NCBI RefSeq assembly: GCF_017498545.1
Contig: NZ_CP071793.1
Span: forward strand, 3,737,501-3,801,500
DNA: 64,000 nucleotides
From: Sulfidibacter corallicola
GTDB taxonomy: Bacteria; Acidobacteriota; Holophagae; Acanthopleuribacterales; Acanthopleuribacteraceae
Direction: 5' to 3'
Both the position numbers and the translations under genes were made by a program. Below are positions 36,375-45,010 of the stretch, in pieces; within the stretch, counting starts at the first letter, position 1; each line of letters opens with the position of its first letter. Below the pieces are notes generated by a model. The model saw only the letters and a program-made list of their open reading frames with translations, ran no database searches and was not told the origin of the DNA.

Positions 36375-38903
36375 TTATCGTAACGATTCTGGTAACGGTT
36401 CTTCCGTTTTGGTCTGCACGCCACGGGAAACATCCAGGGGCTCGGCCAGACGAATCAAGACGAATTCGTTGTCGTCGGGCTCCCCACTACCGGTGTGGCG
36501 ACCGACACTGAACGGATAGTTATTGTCGTTCAGCACACCCAGCATCCAGGGGCTGAAGAACACCACGCTCTCGATCGTGACGAAGGGGAAGGCGAAGGTT
36601 TCGCCCAATCCCACGTCGGTAGCCGGGCCGTTGTCGGTGATGCCACCCACGTCGGTGACGTTCAGCAGGTCCACCACTTCCTTCTTGATCAGGGCGTTGC
36701 CGGCACCTTCCGCCGGGAATTGGACCTGGTAGATCACCTTGTGGCCATTCAGGTCACCTTGGCTGCCGTCGCGTTCGATCACCAACCCGTACTGCGGGTC
36801 GTACATGATGAATTCACCGATGGCCGTACCGCGTGGATCCAACTCGTAGATGTAGCGCTCGTTGCCGTAGGATTTGGTCGCCAGGTCGAAGCGGTGAATC
36901 AGGAGCCGTTTTCCGCCCTGATCGGTCAACGGCTTTTCCAGCAACGGATAAAGGGTCGAACCGTCCGGAGACAAGGCCATGCCCTCGAAACCGCCACTGA
37001 AGGCCACGCGCGTCGGATCGGTGGCGTCGTTGACGCGGTAGGGCCAGTACATCCCGGCCAGCCAGGGCGTGTTGGCGCCGTTCTGATCCTGCAGGTTGGT
37101 GCCGTCATCGGAACCGGCGAGATCGGAATTGTCGTATTTGGGAAAATCTCCGAACAGGTACACGGTGCGAATCGAAGGGAAGGATACTTGAACTTCCAAC
37201 AAGGTGCGAAAATCGAAGGATTGGATGTCGGCCCGCTCGGTCAGGCTGTTGTCGACGACCACACCGGCCACGGCGCGTGCGAAGGGCACCGCCTCGATGG
37301 TACGCAGCGCGAAGACGTTGCCCTTGCCATCGCGGTCGGTACGCGGGTTGGTCTTGGTTTCGATGTTGAACCGCACGCGACGGGCGTTCCGCCAGCGCAA
37401 CTCGGCTTCGGGATGCGACACGCCGGGCCCGAAGCGGTAGTAGCAGACGTAGTAATCGACGAAATCGAAGACCTGCTGAAGGGTCGGCACGATGTAGATT
37501 CGGCTTTCGTCACCGAAGAAACCGACACTGGCCGGCGCCAGTTCGGCGTCGTTGAGCTGGTCGGGACCGCGAAACAGTTTGTCGGCCACGTAATTCTGCT
37601 GGAGCTCGGTGGAAGTGATGTCCTTGAGCATCACCTCATCGGCGGATTCGTACGGTTGCCCGTCGATGCGGCGCGCCTTGGCCGAAGAGAGGTAGGGGTC
37701 GTGACCCAATACGGGAATGCCGTCCGCGGTCACGCCGCAATCCAATTCCAGGGTGGTCATCAAGTTGTCCAGGGCGACTTCCATCGCCGGAATCGTGTTT
37801 TCGGGACGCTGGTTGCGACCGCCGCGGTGACCTTGCGCGTCGAATTTGGCGATGTCGATCAAACCGCGATCATCCAGGAAGTCGCCGGCCGTTCCGTCCC
37901 CGTCGGCATCGAATTCACGCACCGCTTCGAGCAACAGGTCGGGTCGGTCGGAAATGATGCCGTCGACGCCCAGCGCCATCAGTTCGAGCATGCGGGGCTT
38001 GTCATTGACCGTCCAACAAACGACGGGATACCCGGCGCTCTGAATCGACTGCACATCGAAAATTTCCGAATCGGCCTGGGTCAGGCCGGATCCCGAAGGC
38101 GGCTGGTTGCGGTTGCCCACATTGGTCTGCTCGTCGTGATCCACGAACATCACGTGCCAGGGCGAGAACACGGGCTCCTTTTCGTTGCCGTGCATGCGGG
38201 CGTGGTGGCGAACCGCGTTCATGATGCGCACGGCGGAAGCCTCTTCGCGATGGGGGTTGAGCGGCGCACGCAGATCGGTGCCCGGATTGTCCAGATCGGG
38301 AAGGGCGATCGGTGCCTCCAACAGGCGACCCCGTGCATCGGTGTGCAGCAGGAACGGCCCGAACTCGTCGCCAAACCAATAGGTTCCGTCGGCAGCGCGT
38401 TGAAACGATTCGATGTCGAAATCGGCACCCGTCAGAAAACGCGCTTCGGTGAAATGGTGGGTGATGGTAAACGGAATGTGACCATCGGGATCCGCGAGAT
38501 TGAAGTACGACAGCACTTCGATGTCACCCTCGCCGCCCCGCGCGGTTTTGAAATTGGGGCGGATGCGATAAACCCGCAACAGGTAGTCGGGCGAATTCAC
38601 CATGACGCCGAACCCGTTGTCGGACATGGCCGAATAGGTGCCGTCCCCATTGCTCAGGACGGACGAAAAGCCTTGAACCGGTTGGCCGATGGAGAACGGT
38701 GCTTTACGGCCGTTGAATTCGGTGCCACCGAGGTGGGCTCCCGAATCGGGTCCCGCGGCGAACGAATCGGCCGGAAGAACGGCACGACCGCGGAGTAGGG
38801 TTTGGGCACATGCGGGAAGCAACGCTGCGGAAAGAACCAGGACAGCGACGAGACGTGTCAGATGGGCATGGGGCGACCGGTTGTTGGGTCTCAGATCATT
38901 CAT
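36375..38903 (-). CDS. Secreted phytase-like propeller protein with internal GDPD domain
   Basis: An 842-residue protein. Residues 1-34 are a signal peptide. Residues about 45-205 form the first part of an esterase-like/phytase-like beta-propeller (GQPVQGFSSVLSNGDGTYSA, DNGFG, FDIESFQRAADGTYWFGDEF), and 630-842 complete it (FSGGFEGMALSPDGSTLYPL, RYIYELDP, YPFSVGRH). Between them lies a glycerophosphodiester phosphodiesterase barrel: GHRGGRNQRPENT (358-370, catalytic His359), ELDCGVTADGIPVLGHDP (386-403) and FNIETKTNP (512-520). Its usual C-terminal motif VVCWTVND/GVDGIISDRPDLLL (294-325) comes before, not after, these. Likely a periplasmic or surface phosphate-ester hydrolase. ATG 38903 has GGAGGA upstream; a longer start at 38999 is unlikely. 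Confidence 0.85.
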   Translation of the reverse strand: MNDLRPNNRSPHAHLTRLVAVLVLSAALLPACAQTLLRGRAVLPADSFAAGPDSGAHLGGTEFNGRKAPFSIGQPVQGFSSVLSNGDGTYSAMSDNGFGVMVNSPDYLLRVYRIRPNFKTARGGEGDIEVLSYFNLADPDGHIPFTITHHFTEARFLTGADFDIESFQRAADGTYWFGDEFGPFLLHTDARGRLLEAPIALPDLDNPGTDLRAPLNPHREEASAVRIMNAVRHHARMHGNEKEPVFSPWHVMFVDHDEQTNVGNRNQPPSGSGLTQADSEIFDVQSIQSAGYPVVCWTVNDKPRMLELMALGVDGIISDRPDLLLEAVREFDADGDGTAGDFLDDRGLIDIAKFDAQGHRGGRNQRPENTIPAMEVALDNLMTTLELDCGVTADGIPVLGHDPYLSSAKARRIDGQPYESADEVMLKDITSTELQQNYVADKLFRGPDQLNDAELAPASVGFFGDESRIYIVPTLQQVFDFVDYYVCYYRFGPGVSHPEAELRWRNARRVRFNIETKTNPRTDRDGKGNVFALRTIEAVPFARAVAGVVVDNSLTERADIQSFDFRTLLEVQVSFPSIRTVYLFGDFPKYDNSDLAGSDDGTNLQDQNGANTPWLAGMYWPYRVNDATDPTRVAFSGGFEGMALSPDGSTLYPLLEKPLTDQGGKRLLIHRFDLATKSYGNERYIYELDPRGTAIGEFIMYDPQYGLVIERDGSQGDLNGHKVIYQVQFPAEGAGNALIKKEVVDLLNVTDVGGITDNGPATDVGLGETFAFPFVTIESVVFFSPWMLGVLNDNNYPFSVGRHTGSGEPDDNEFVLIRLAEPLDVSRGVQTKTEEPLPESLR

Positions 38904-39275
38904 GGAAAGAATCCTCCTCGAGTCGATCGAAAAGTACGGGAGTGGCGCAACCCTAAATGGGTCCCGTTGGCGACGCCGCCGGAAGCCCCTGGAACGCACC
39001 GCTCCCGCACGAAATCACTCCGCAATGGCGGAGTACGAAAATAAACTACTACTCGCAAAAATCACCATACGATCCGAGCTAAATTGTGAATACTCATGTT
39101 AATTTTTAATGAGCTAACCCCATGATTCACACAGGATTAACAGAATCTACCGAGACCTCGCGCATTATTGAATCCCAGCCAACGAAAATACATCCGCCCC
39201 TCTCACGAATTCGAAACCGAACAAAACTTCGCCTCTCTGTTTGCCAAATGGCGATCTCGATCCCCAACGGTAAAT

Positions 39276-39315
39276 AAAAAAATGCCGGAAATACCCTGGT
39301 TGGGTATTTCCGGCA
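39276..39315 (-). terminator. Intrinsic terminator (distal)
   Basis: Fourteen-base perfect arms TGCCGGAAATACCC (39283-39296) and GGGTATTTCCGGCA (39302-39315) around a five-base loop; on the minus strand the stem is followed by a run of seven T. It backs up the terminator closer to the sortase gene. Confidence 0.85.
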
Positions 39316-39500
39316 AGGAGGGAGGTGGAGTCACGTTGCCAATCGGTAGGTCATCGCATTTTCGCCCAAGGTGGCGGATGCGAAAAAGAGCCGGGGCTCC
39401 CGAGGAGCCGAGAACCCCGGTACGAAGGAGGGGGCTTCACGCGGGTCGCGATTCGAGGTTCGCGGTAAGGGTTTGGAAGCGACATGCGAACGATCGATTC

Positions 39501-39544
39501 AAAAAAAGGCCGGGGGCTCGAAAGGGAGGGAACAAGCCCCCGGC
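39501..39544 (-). terminator. Intrinsic terminator of the sortase operon
   Basis: Arms GCCGGGGGCT (39509-39518) and AGCCCCCGGC (39535-39544) with a 16-base loop; on the minus strand the stem is followed by CTTTTTTTGA. It lies 30 bases after the sortase stop codon. Confidence 0.85.
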
Positions 39545-39573
39545 GAAGGGAGAGATGAAACGAGCGAACGAGG

Positions 39574-40221
39574 TCAGAGAGAAACCAGGGCGGGGGCGGG
39601 CAATTGAGGGGTCAACCAGACGAGGAGCCGATCCGGAGCGGGTCCCGCATACCGAAGGGGATAGCAGGTCACCAGGACGACAGCCTCGCGATCCGGTGCC
39701 GCCATCAGGTGATCGGCCAGGACCTCCGCCGGGACGATTTCGATCTGGCTCACCCGGTAGGCCTGTTCATGATCGAGGTTTTGCATTTCCACGAGATCGC
39801 CGGGAGAGAGGTTGCCCAATCCGGCGAAATGGGCGTCGCGGTGGCCCTGAATGATCTTGAGCCCGCGTTGGGTGGGCAGGGCGCCGGCTATCGACCAGCA
39901 GGGAAAGCGGCGAAGGTTGGCCAAGGTGCCGTCCAGTAGGACCAAGGTGTCCAGATCGGCCTTGGCCGAGCGAATCCAACCCACCGGGTCGCCGGAAACC
40001 AGCATGGTCGGGTTGCGGTCGGCGCTCTTCCAGATCTCACCGGCGCGCCATTGCTGCCAGGAGCGGATCCCCATGTGGTACAACGGTCGGGCGATCACCA
40101 AAAGGCCGGCCAGGAGCAAACCGAGTACGAAGAGTCGGCTGGAGAGAAGCGAGCCGGCGTACCGGATCGAGCGAGGCACGAGGGGTGGCGCGGGGTTCGG
40201 GCGAAAGACGATTTTCTTCAT
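39574..40221 (-). CDS. Class GN (Gram-negative) sortase
   Basis: A 215-residue membrane-anchored cysteine transpeptidase. One N-terminal helix (about 28-46) precedes the sortase beta-barrel with catalytic His127 (IIQGHRDAHF), Cys186 (LVTCYPLRY) and Arg198 (APDRLLVWL). Sortases of this type in Gram-negative bacteria come with a dedicated VIT/VWA substrate, which is the gene just upstream (10 bases). ATG 40221. It probably anchors that protein at the cell envelope. Confidence 0.93.
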   Translation of the reverse strand: MKKIVFRPNPAPPLVPRSIRYAGSLLSSRLFVLGLLLAGLLVIARPLYHMGIRSWQQWRAGEIWKSADRNPTMLVSGDPVGWIRSAKADLDTLVLLDGTLANLRRFPCWSIAGALPTQRGLKIIQGHRDAHFAGLGNLSPGDLVEMQNLDHEQAYRVSQIEIVPAEVLADHLMAAPDREAVVLVTCYPLRYAGPAPDRLLVWLTPQLPAPALVSL

Positions 40222-40231
40222 GACATCCCCC

Positions 40232-42373
40232 TCAAACTCGGGGTCGTTGATCGCGGTGGCGCGAGGAGATTTCCAGGTGCACGGCCAAGGCGAGGCCGAT
40301 CAGCAGCAGACCCAGTCCCAGCCAGGCGAAATCCTGAGTCGCGGTGGGCGCGAACCCGGCACCCGATCCGGCCTTGGCCAGTGCCGGCACCGCGACCTTC
40401 TCTACATCCTCATGCGCTGCCTTGGTGATGCGCTCTTCCACCGCGACTCGCGAAGTGAAGGCCGTCACCAATTGGTAGCGCAGCGCCGCGTCCACGATGC
40501 GACCTCGAAAGGCTTCCTTGTCGAAGGTATCCGCGTGCAGGTACTCACCCATCAAGGCATCGACCTTGGCCTTGCCGAAGACTTTCTCGATACCGGCGTA
40601 TTGCGTCGTGACGGAGCGGTCGATTTCATAGGAGAAGCTGACCCATTCCCCGTTGTACCAGCCACTTACCTCCAACTGCCCGTCAAGGGGACGACCGGAG
40701 CGGTAGAGCAATCGGATCGGACGCCCCATGAACAGGTCCGGCACCACTTCGGGATACATTTCGGCGGCTTCCACGGGCGATCCGTCGCGCTTGGTGAAGG
40801 TCACTTCCACATCGGTCAGAACCGGCGCATTGACGGTCTCGAAGAAATCGTGCATCACCTCGCCGATATCTTCACCGTTGCGCAGAAAGTTCGCGACGCC
40901 GTAGCCCGTTTGACTCAGTTTGCGGAGCAGGAACTCGTTGGGTGCGGTGCCGATGCCGAACGAGAAGATGCGTGCCTGGTCCAATTTCTCGTTCACCAGG
41001 CGAAAGAGGGTGTTTTCGTTACCCACGTCGCCGTCGGTCAGTAACACGACCACCCGCATGAAACCTTCCTGTTTGGGCATATCGAGCACGTAGCCCAAGG
41101 CCTGCTGCATATGGGTTCCGCCATCCGCGGTCAAATAATCCACGTAGTTGTAGGCGTCCCGGAGATTCTCCAGGGAAGCCTCGGAGAAATCGGCACGAAA
41201 AGGAGAATAGTCGCCGGAGAAACGGACAATGTTGAAGCGGTCCTCGGGATTCAGCATGCCCATACAGGCCTTGAGCCCCGCTTTGGCCTGATCCATGGAC
41301 AGGCCCTGCATCGAACCGCTCGTATCCACCAGGAACACCACCTCGCGCGGTACCGCTTGGACGTCCACGCCGTCCGCGGTGGGCGGATACACGGTCAACA
41401 TGCCGTGAATGCCATCGGGCCGCTGCGACTGAATGAAGCTGATTTCGGGCACGTCCAACTCATCGAGGGGGATCTTGAGCGTGAAATCGCGATTGGGAAG
41501 ATCGTCGCCCAAGGAGAGTTCCACGTCGAAGGCCTGTTCGCCCACATGACTGACAAAAATGTCGTGGGTGGTGGAGATGACTTCCATGGCCGGAATGCCC
41601 CGAATCGCCGCGGTCAGTTGGATGAAGTGCTCGTTGCGCGCCTCGTCCACGATCGGAGGCGCGGCGGGTGAGACGAGAGCCTCGAAAACCGGTTCCTGAT
41701 TGGTCAGGGAGCCCGCGCTTTCCAGGGACGGCGCCTCGACCTCGACGATTGGCACCGCCGCGACCTCGCCCGAGCGGTCGAAGTAGCGCGGGCCGAAAAC
41801 GGTGGGGAACGTCACTTCGTACGTGCCGGTCTGCAATTCCAGGGGCTCTATATAATTAAAGGTAATGCTCACTTCGTCGCCGGGACCGAAGTTGGCCACG
41901 GACGTCGTGAAGAGGTTGGTGCGGTCCTGTTCCAACAGGGCCGTTCGGCGCCCCTGGCTGCGCGCCTCCTCATAGGTCTTCCTGGCTTGTTGTTTTTCAC
42001 GGACTACGCTGCGGACGATGCGATCGTCCAAACGAAGCTGCATGTTGGTCACGGTGGCCTTGGCGGGCAGGGGGAACGCGTAGACGGCTTCGAGAAACAC
42101 GTCCGTATCGTTGTAAAAGGTTTGGGTGACGCGCGCCTGAACCACGTCGCCGGTTATTTCCAGGTGAACACTGGTCTCTTTCAGGGGAAGCACCAGCCGT
42201 CTTCCATTTGAATCGACACCGTTCAATACGCCGGCCGAACCGGTGTCGTCATACCCGGTTGCGCCGGTGGCGAGCGCCGCGCCGCTCGACAGGATGAAAC
42301 ACACAAAAGGCAAAAGAACCAGGACTCGAAAACAGGACACCCAACATTTGGACTGTGCCATGGAACCATTCAT
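40232..42373 (-). CDS. VIT and VWA domain protein, GN-sortase target
   Basis: A 713-residue exported protein of the type called marine proteobacterial sortase target. Signal peptide about 11-37; VIT domain (about 55-185, VTQTFYNDTDVFLEAVYAFP ... REKQQARKTYEEA); von Willebrand A domain with an intact MIDAS DTSGSM (350-355) and LLTDGDVGNE; then a C-terminal sorting signal: FAPTATQD (674-681), a hydrophobic stretch (WLGLGLLLIGLALAVHL) and a basic tail (RHRDQRPRV). The motif is PTAT with Ala where Leu is usual. ATG 42373 with GGGGAGG is preferred to a much longer frame upstream. It forms an operon with the sortase. Confidence 0.92.
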   Translation of the reverse strand: MNGSMAQSKCWVSCFRVLVLLPFVCFILSSGAALATGATGYDDTGSAGVLNGVDSNGRRLVLPLKETSVHLEITGDVVQARVTQTFYNDTDVFLEAVYAFPLPAKATVTNMQLRLDDRIVRSVVREKQQARKTYEEARSQGRRTALLEQDRTNLFTTSVANFGPGDEVSITFNYIEPLELQTGTYEVTFPTVFGPRYFDRSGEVAAVPIVEVEAPSLESAGSLTNQEPVFEALVSPAAPPIVDEARNEHFIQLTAAIRGIPAMEVISTTHDIFVSHVGEQAFDVELSLGDDLPNRDFTLKIPLDELDVPEISFIQSQRPDGIHGMLTVYPPTADGVDVQAVPREVVFLVDTSGSMQGLSMDQAKAGLKACMGMLNPEDRFNIVRFSGDYSPFRADFSEASLENLRDAYNYVDYLTADGGTHMQQALGYVLDMPKQEGFMRVVVLLTDGDVGNENTLFRLVNEKLDQARIFSFGIGTAPNEFLLRKLSQTGYGVANFLRNGEDIGEVMHDFFETVNAPVLTDVEVTFTKRDGSPVEAAEMYPEVVPDLFMGRPIRLLYRSGRPLDGQLEVSGWYNGEWVSFSYEIDRSVTTQYAGIEKVFGKAKVDALMGEYLHADTFDKEAFRGRIVDAALRYQLVTAFTSRVAVEERITKAAHEDVEKVAVPALAKAGSGAGFAPTATQDFAWLGLGLLLIGLALAVHLEISSRHRDQRPRV

Positions 42374-42898
42374 CGCTACCTCCCCTTCACGTGACTTCGG
42401 CGGCCGATCGACCCGGCCAGTGTTGAATAAAGTAAGCGGGAGCGGTGAACGCGGATTGAATCCGGAAAGAATTGCACATGAAATCGATGTGAACGGCTCC
42501 GCGGGCTTCGTGAAGTGTGTGGCGGCTGAGTCGTTTACACGGCCCGGCAGGGTTCGGAAGTCGGAGGATTTTTTTCTACCACCGAGTCCAGGGAGATCAC
42601 CGAGAGAGGAGCAAGCGGAACTCAGGCGATCGTCGGACCTATCAAAGAACAGTGGACGATCAGGCACGGTCTGCCTATTTCAGGTTTTTCAGGAAACCAT
42701 ATCTCGAGCGAGTTATTTTGGTTATTCTCACTTCCACGTTCCAGAATCAAACCCCTGCCCTGCATGTGAAGCGCTCGCTTTCTCTGGACTCTCCGCGACC
42801 TCTCTTGAAACGAATCCGTCTGGAGTGCCCTAAAGTCGAGAGATTCGTCGTGCCCGGTAGGTTCAGCGGGCGGTAAGCCCTCGCCAAAGTGATCCACG
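42374..42898. other. Intergenic region upstream of the VIT/VWA gene
   Basis: About 525 bases, with no convincing gene, RNA or clear promoter; it should hold the promoter of the sortase operon. The repeat locus begins at its right end. Confidence 0.4.
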
Positions 42899-43082
42899 CG
42901 AGGAGTTCCCGCATGCTTTAAGAGTCGGCGCGGCAGTAGGTTGGCCGGCCCGGCCGACACTTCGAAGCGATCAAGGCTTCGAAAAATCGACTCGTAAAAG
43001 AGCGAAGCAGATAAGTCGGGCCTTCGATCTCTCGATGGCGCAAAATATTTCTGCCAAGCCGCTTCGATTGGTTGAGCAAGCT
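42899..43082. repeat. Composite modular repeat, locus 2, left part (copy E and half of copy F)
   Basis: Flank AGGAGTTCCCGCATGC, then type-1 core (42936-42970) reading CGACACTTCGAAGCGA, then a right flank (ACTCGTAAAAGAGCGAAGCA, GATCTCTCGATGG) nearly the same as that of copy D in reverse. It ends with CTTCGATTGGTTGAGCA, one arm of a type-4 hairpin, cut by the insertion sequence. Last five bases AAGCT are the insertion duplicate. Confidence 0.85.
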
Positions 43083-44812
43083 GAGGCTGTGTGAAAACTC
43101 ATAACATGTATATTTATCAGTATTTTACGTTTATTTTTGCGCAATTTTGTGCTATAAGTCTTTTAAAACAAGTGAGGTATCCGTGTTTTATGAGATACAT
43201 TTCAGGCACTCCTCGTGATCAAACCCAGATGTTTCCTCCCCTCATGGACGACTTTGTTGCTGAGGAGAATCCGGTTCGGTTTATTGATGCTTTTGTCGAC
43301 TCGCTCGACATGGAAGAACTTAAATTCGTACGTTCCGAACCTAAAAAAACCGGGCGCCCTGGCTACGATCCCAAGGACCTGATCAAGCTCTATATCTACG
43401 GATATCTCAACAAGATACGTTCCAGTCGAGGCCTCGAAAAGGAAACCCATCGGAACGTAGAGCTGATGTGGCTGATGCGTGGTCTGAAACCCGACTTCAA
43501 AACGATTGCCGATTTTCGCAAGAACAACAAAAAGGGGATCGCTGGGGTATTTCGCCAGTTCACCCTACTCTGCAAAAAGAACCAATTGTTCGGCTGTGAA
43601 TTGCTCGGTATTGACGGCAGCAAGTTCAAAGCAGTCAACAGCCAGGCACGGAACTTCAATGCCTCGCGTTTGGCGAAGGTGATAAGCCAGATCGAAGAAC
43701 GCATCGAAGACTACCTGGAAAAGCTGACCAAGCAGGACGAGAAAGAGGCAAAGGTTCAAAAGGCGACCAAGAAAGAGCTGAGAGAAAAAATCCGCAAGTT
43801 GACGGAGCAAAAGGAGGAATTGAAGGAGGCCGAAACTCGGTTGAAGGAGAGCCAAGATAGTCAGGTATCTCTTACAGATGAGGACGCCCGTGCAATGAGG
43901 GGAAGGCATGGGAAGACAGTGGGTTACAACGTGCAAATCGGAGTGGATCACAAGCACAAGCTGGTGGCGGCGGTGGATGTCAACCAAGCGCGAAACGATA
44001 AAGACCAGTTGAGTGGGATCAGCCTAAAATCAAAGGAAAATCTGGGGATCGAAAAGTGCGAGGTTGTAGCGGACAAAGGATATTACAGCCATCAGGAAAT
44101 GGCGAAGTGTTTGGATGAAGGGATTACACCGAGGGTGCCTCCCTGTAGAACCCGGCAGCAGACATCGGGTCGATTCACGAAAGAGGCATTCGTTTACGAC
44201 AGGGACGCGAACACCTACACGTGCCCGAACGGAGAGGTGTTGGAGCCCTTGAAAAAGAAGAGCTCAGAACAAGCGAAAACCATCTATAAAACGAAGGCTT
44301 GCAAAGGATGCCCGCTCAGAGATCAATGCACCACCGCAAAAAGCGGTCGACAGATCGAGAGAAGCGCATATGAAGATCAAATCGAGGAGTTAGAGCGGGA
44401 GAGCAAGAAAAAGGGCTTCCTGCAAAAGGCCCGAAAAGGGCTGGTGGAACATCCGTTTGGGGTGCTAAAGGCGAGCTTCCAGTATGGGAGTTTCTTAACG
44501 AAAGGAATGGAGAACGTGAGGACAGAAATGAACTTGGCGGCCCTGGCCTACAACATGAAGAGGTTCTTCAACATCATGGGACAAGAAAGACTGATGGAAG
44601 CTCTGTAAGAATAATACCGCGACTGAGTTGTAAGTTGTTTTAACCAAGCTAATTAAAAGATCAGGTGCTACCTCACCAGAAAAAGGAGACAGAAACCATC
44701 ACCCCAAAGCCAACAAGATAAGGATTAAGTTGCGGAACGGCCGGAACGGCCGGTGAAGAAAAAGAACCGGTGCAGGCCGAAACGAGGGAATTCAGGGTTT
44801 TCACACAGCCTC
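43083..44812 (+). mobile_element. IS1182-family insertion sequence
   Basis: A 1730-bp element with 16-base terminal inverted repeats GAGGCTGTGTGAAAAC at both ends, flanked by a direct repeat AAGCT (43078-43082 and 44813-44817). It carries one transposase gene. An extended -10 (TGCTATAAG, 43150-43158) lies before the gene. Removing it plus one AAGCT restores a hairpin GGTTGAGCA-AGC-TGCTCAACC. The element looks intact. Confidence 0.92.
43190..44608 (+). CDS. IS1182-family transposase
   Basis: A 472-residue DDE transposase of the IS1182/IS5-like group. N-terminal DUF772-type domain (YDPKDLIKLYIYGYLNKIRS), first catalytic Asp142 (LLGIDGSKFKAVNS), a Lys/Glu coiled-coil insertion, RGRHGKTVGYNVQIGVD, second Asp (VVADKGYYS), a zinc-binding region (CKGCPLRDQC) and the final Glu (LVEHPFGVLK). 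All three catalytic acids are present and the frame is unbroken, so it may be active. Codon use is more A-rich than in neighbouring genes. ATG 43190 is the first start that matches family N-termini (MRYISGTPRDQ); an upstream frame extends to 43091. Confidence 0.95.
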   Translation: MRYISGTPRDQTQMFPPLMDDFVAEENPVRFIDAFVDSLDMEELKFVRSEPKKTGRPGYDPKDLIKLYIYGYLNKIRSSRGLEKETHRNVELMWLMRGLKPDFKTIADFRKNNKKGIAGVFRQFTLLCKKNQLFGCELLGIDGSKFKAVNSQARNFNASRLAKVISQIEERIEDYLEKLTKQDEKEAKVQKATKKELREKIRKLTEQKEELKEAETRLKESQDSQVSLTDEDARAMRGRHGKTVGYNVQIGVDHKHKLVAAVDVNQARNDKDQLSGISLKSKENLGIEKCEVVADKGYYSHQEMAKCLDEGITPRVPPCRTRQQTSGRFTKEAFVYDRDANTYTCPNGEVLEPLKKKSSEQAKTIYKTKACKGCPLRDQCTTAKSGRQIERSAYEDQIEELERESKKKGFLQKARKGLVEHPFGVLKASFQYGSFLTKGMENVRTEMNLAALAYNMKRFFNIMGQERLMEAL

Positions 44813-44937
44813 AAGCTGCTCAACCTACAGATTTTGCGTCACTTACGAGCATGTGAGCTCCTCGGATCGGCTCGCTTCGCGTTATTTCTTTCTCGAAATC
44901 AAGCTGGGCGTCCGCCCCATTTGTTCGTGGCTCTTAT
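44813..44937. repeat. Composite modular repeat, locus 2, right part
   Basis: Begins with the AAGCT duplicate and the second hairpin arm GCTCAACCTACAG, then flank CACTTACGAGCATGTGAGCT and the tail module GCTCGCTTCGCGTTATTT ... CTGGGCGTCCGCCCC, which matches 35690-35793 along about 105 bases. Confidence 0.85.
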
Positions 44938-45010
44938 GTAACAAACTCTGTAAAGCTCGAAGGTAAAGCTAAAAACCTAAAATGGCCACTGCTCGATGAT
45001 TTCGTCAAAA

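Larger units (their letters stand above)
38904..39573. other. Intergenic region with transcription terminators
   Basis: About 670 bases without a gene. The first 250 bases next to the phytase-like gene are A/T-rich and should carry its promoter. From 39276 on, the region holds two intrinsic terminators for minus-strand transcripts (listed separately) and a third GC hairpin near 39389-39421 (CCGGGGCTC ... GAACCCCGG). Confidence 0.5.
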
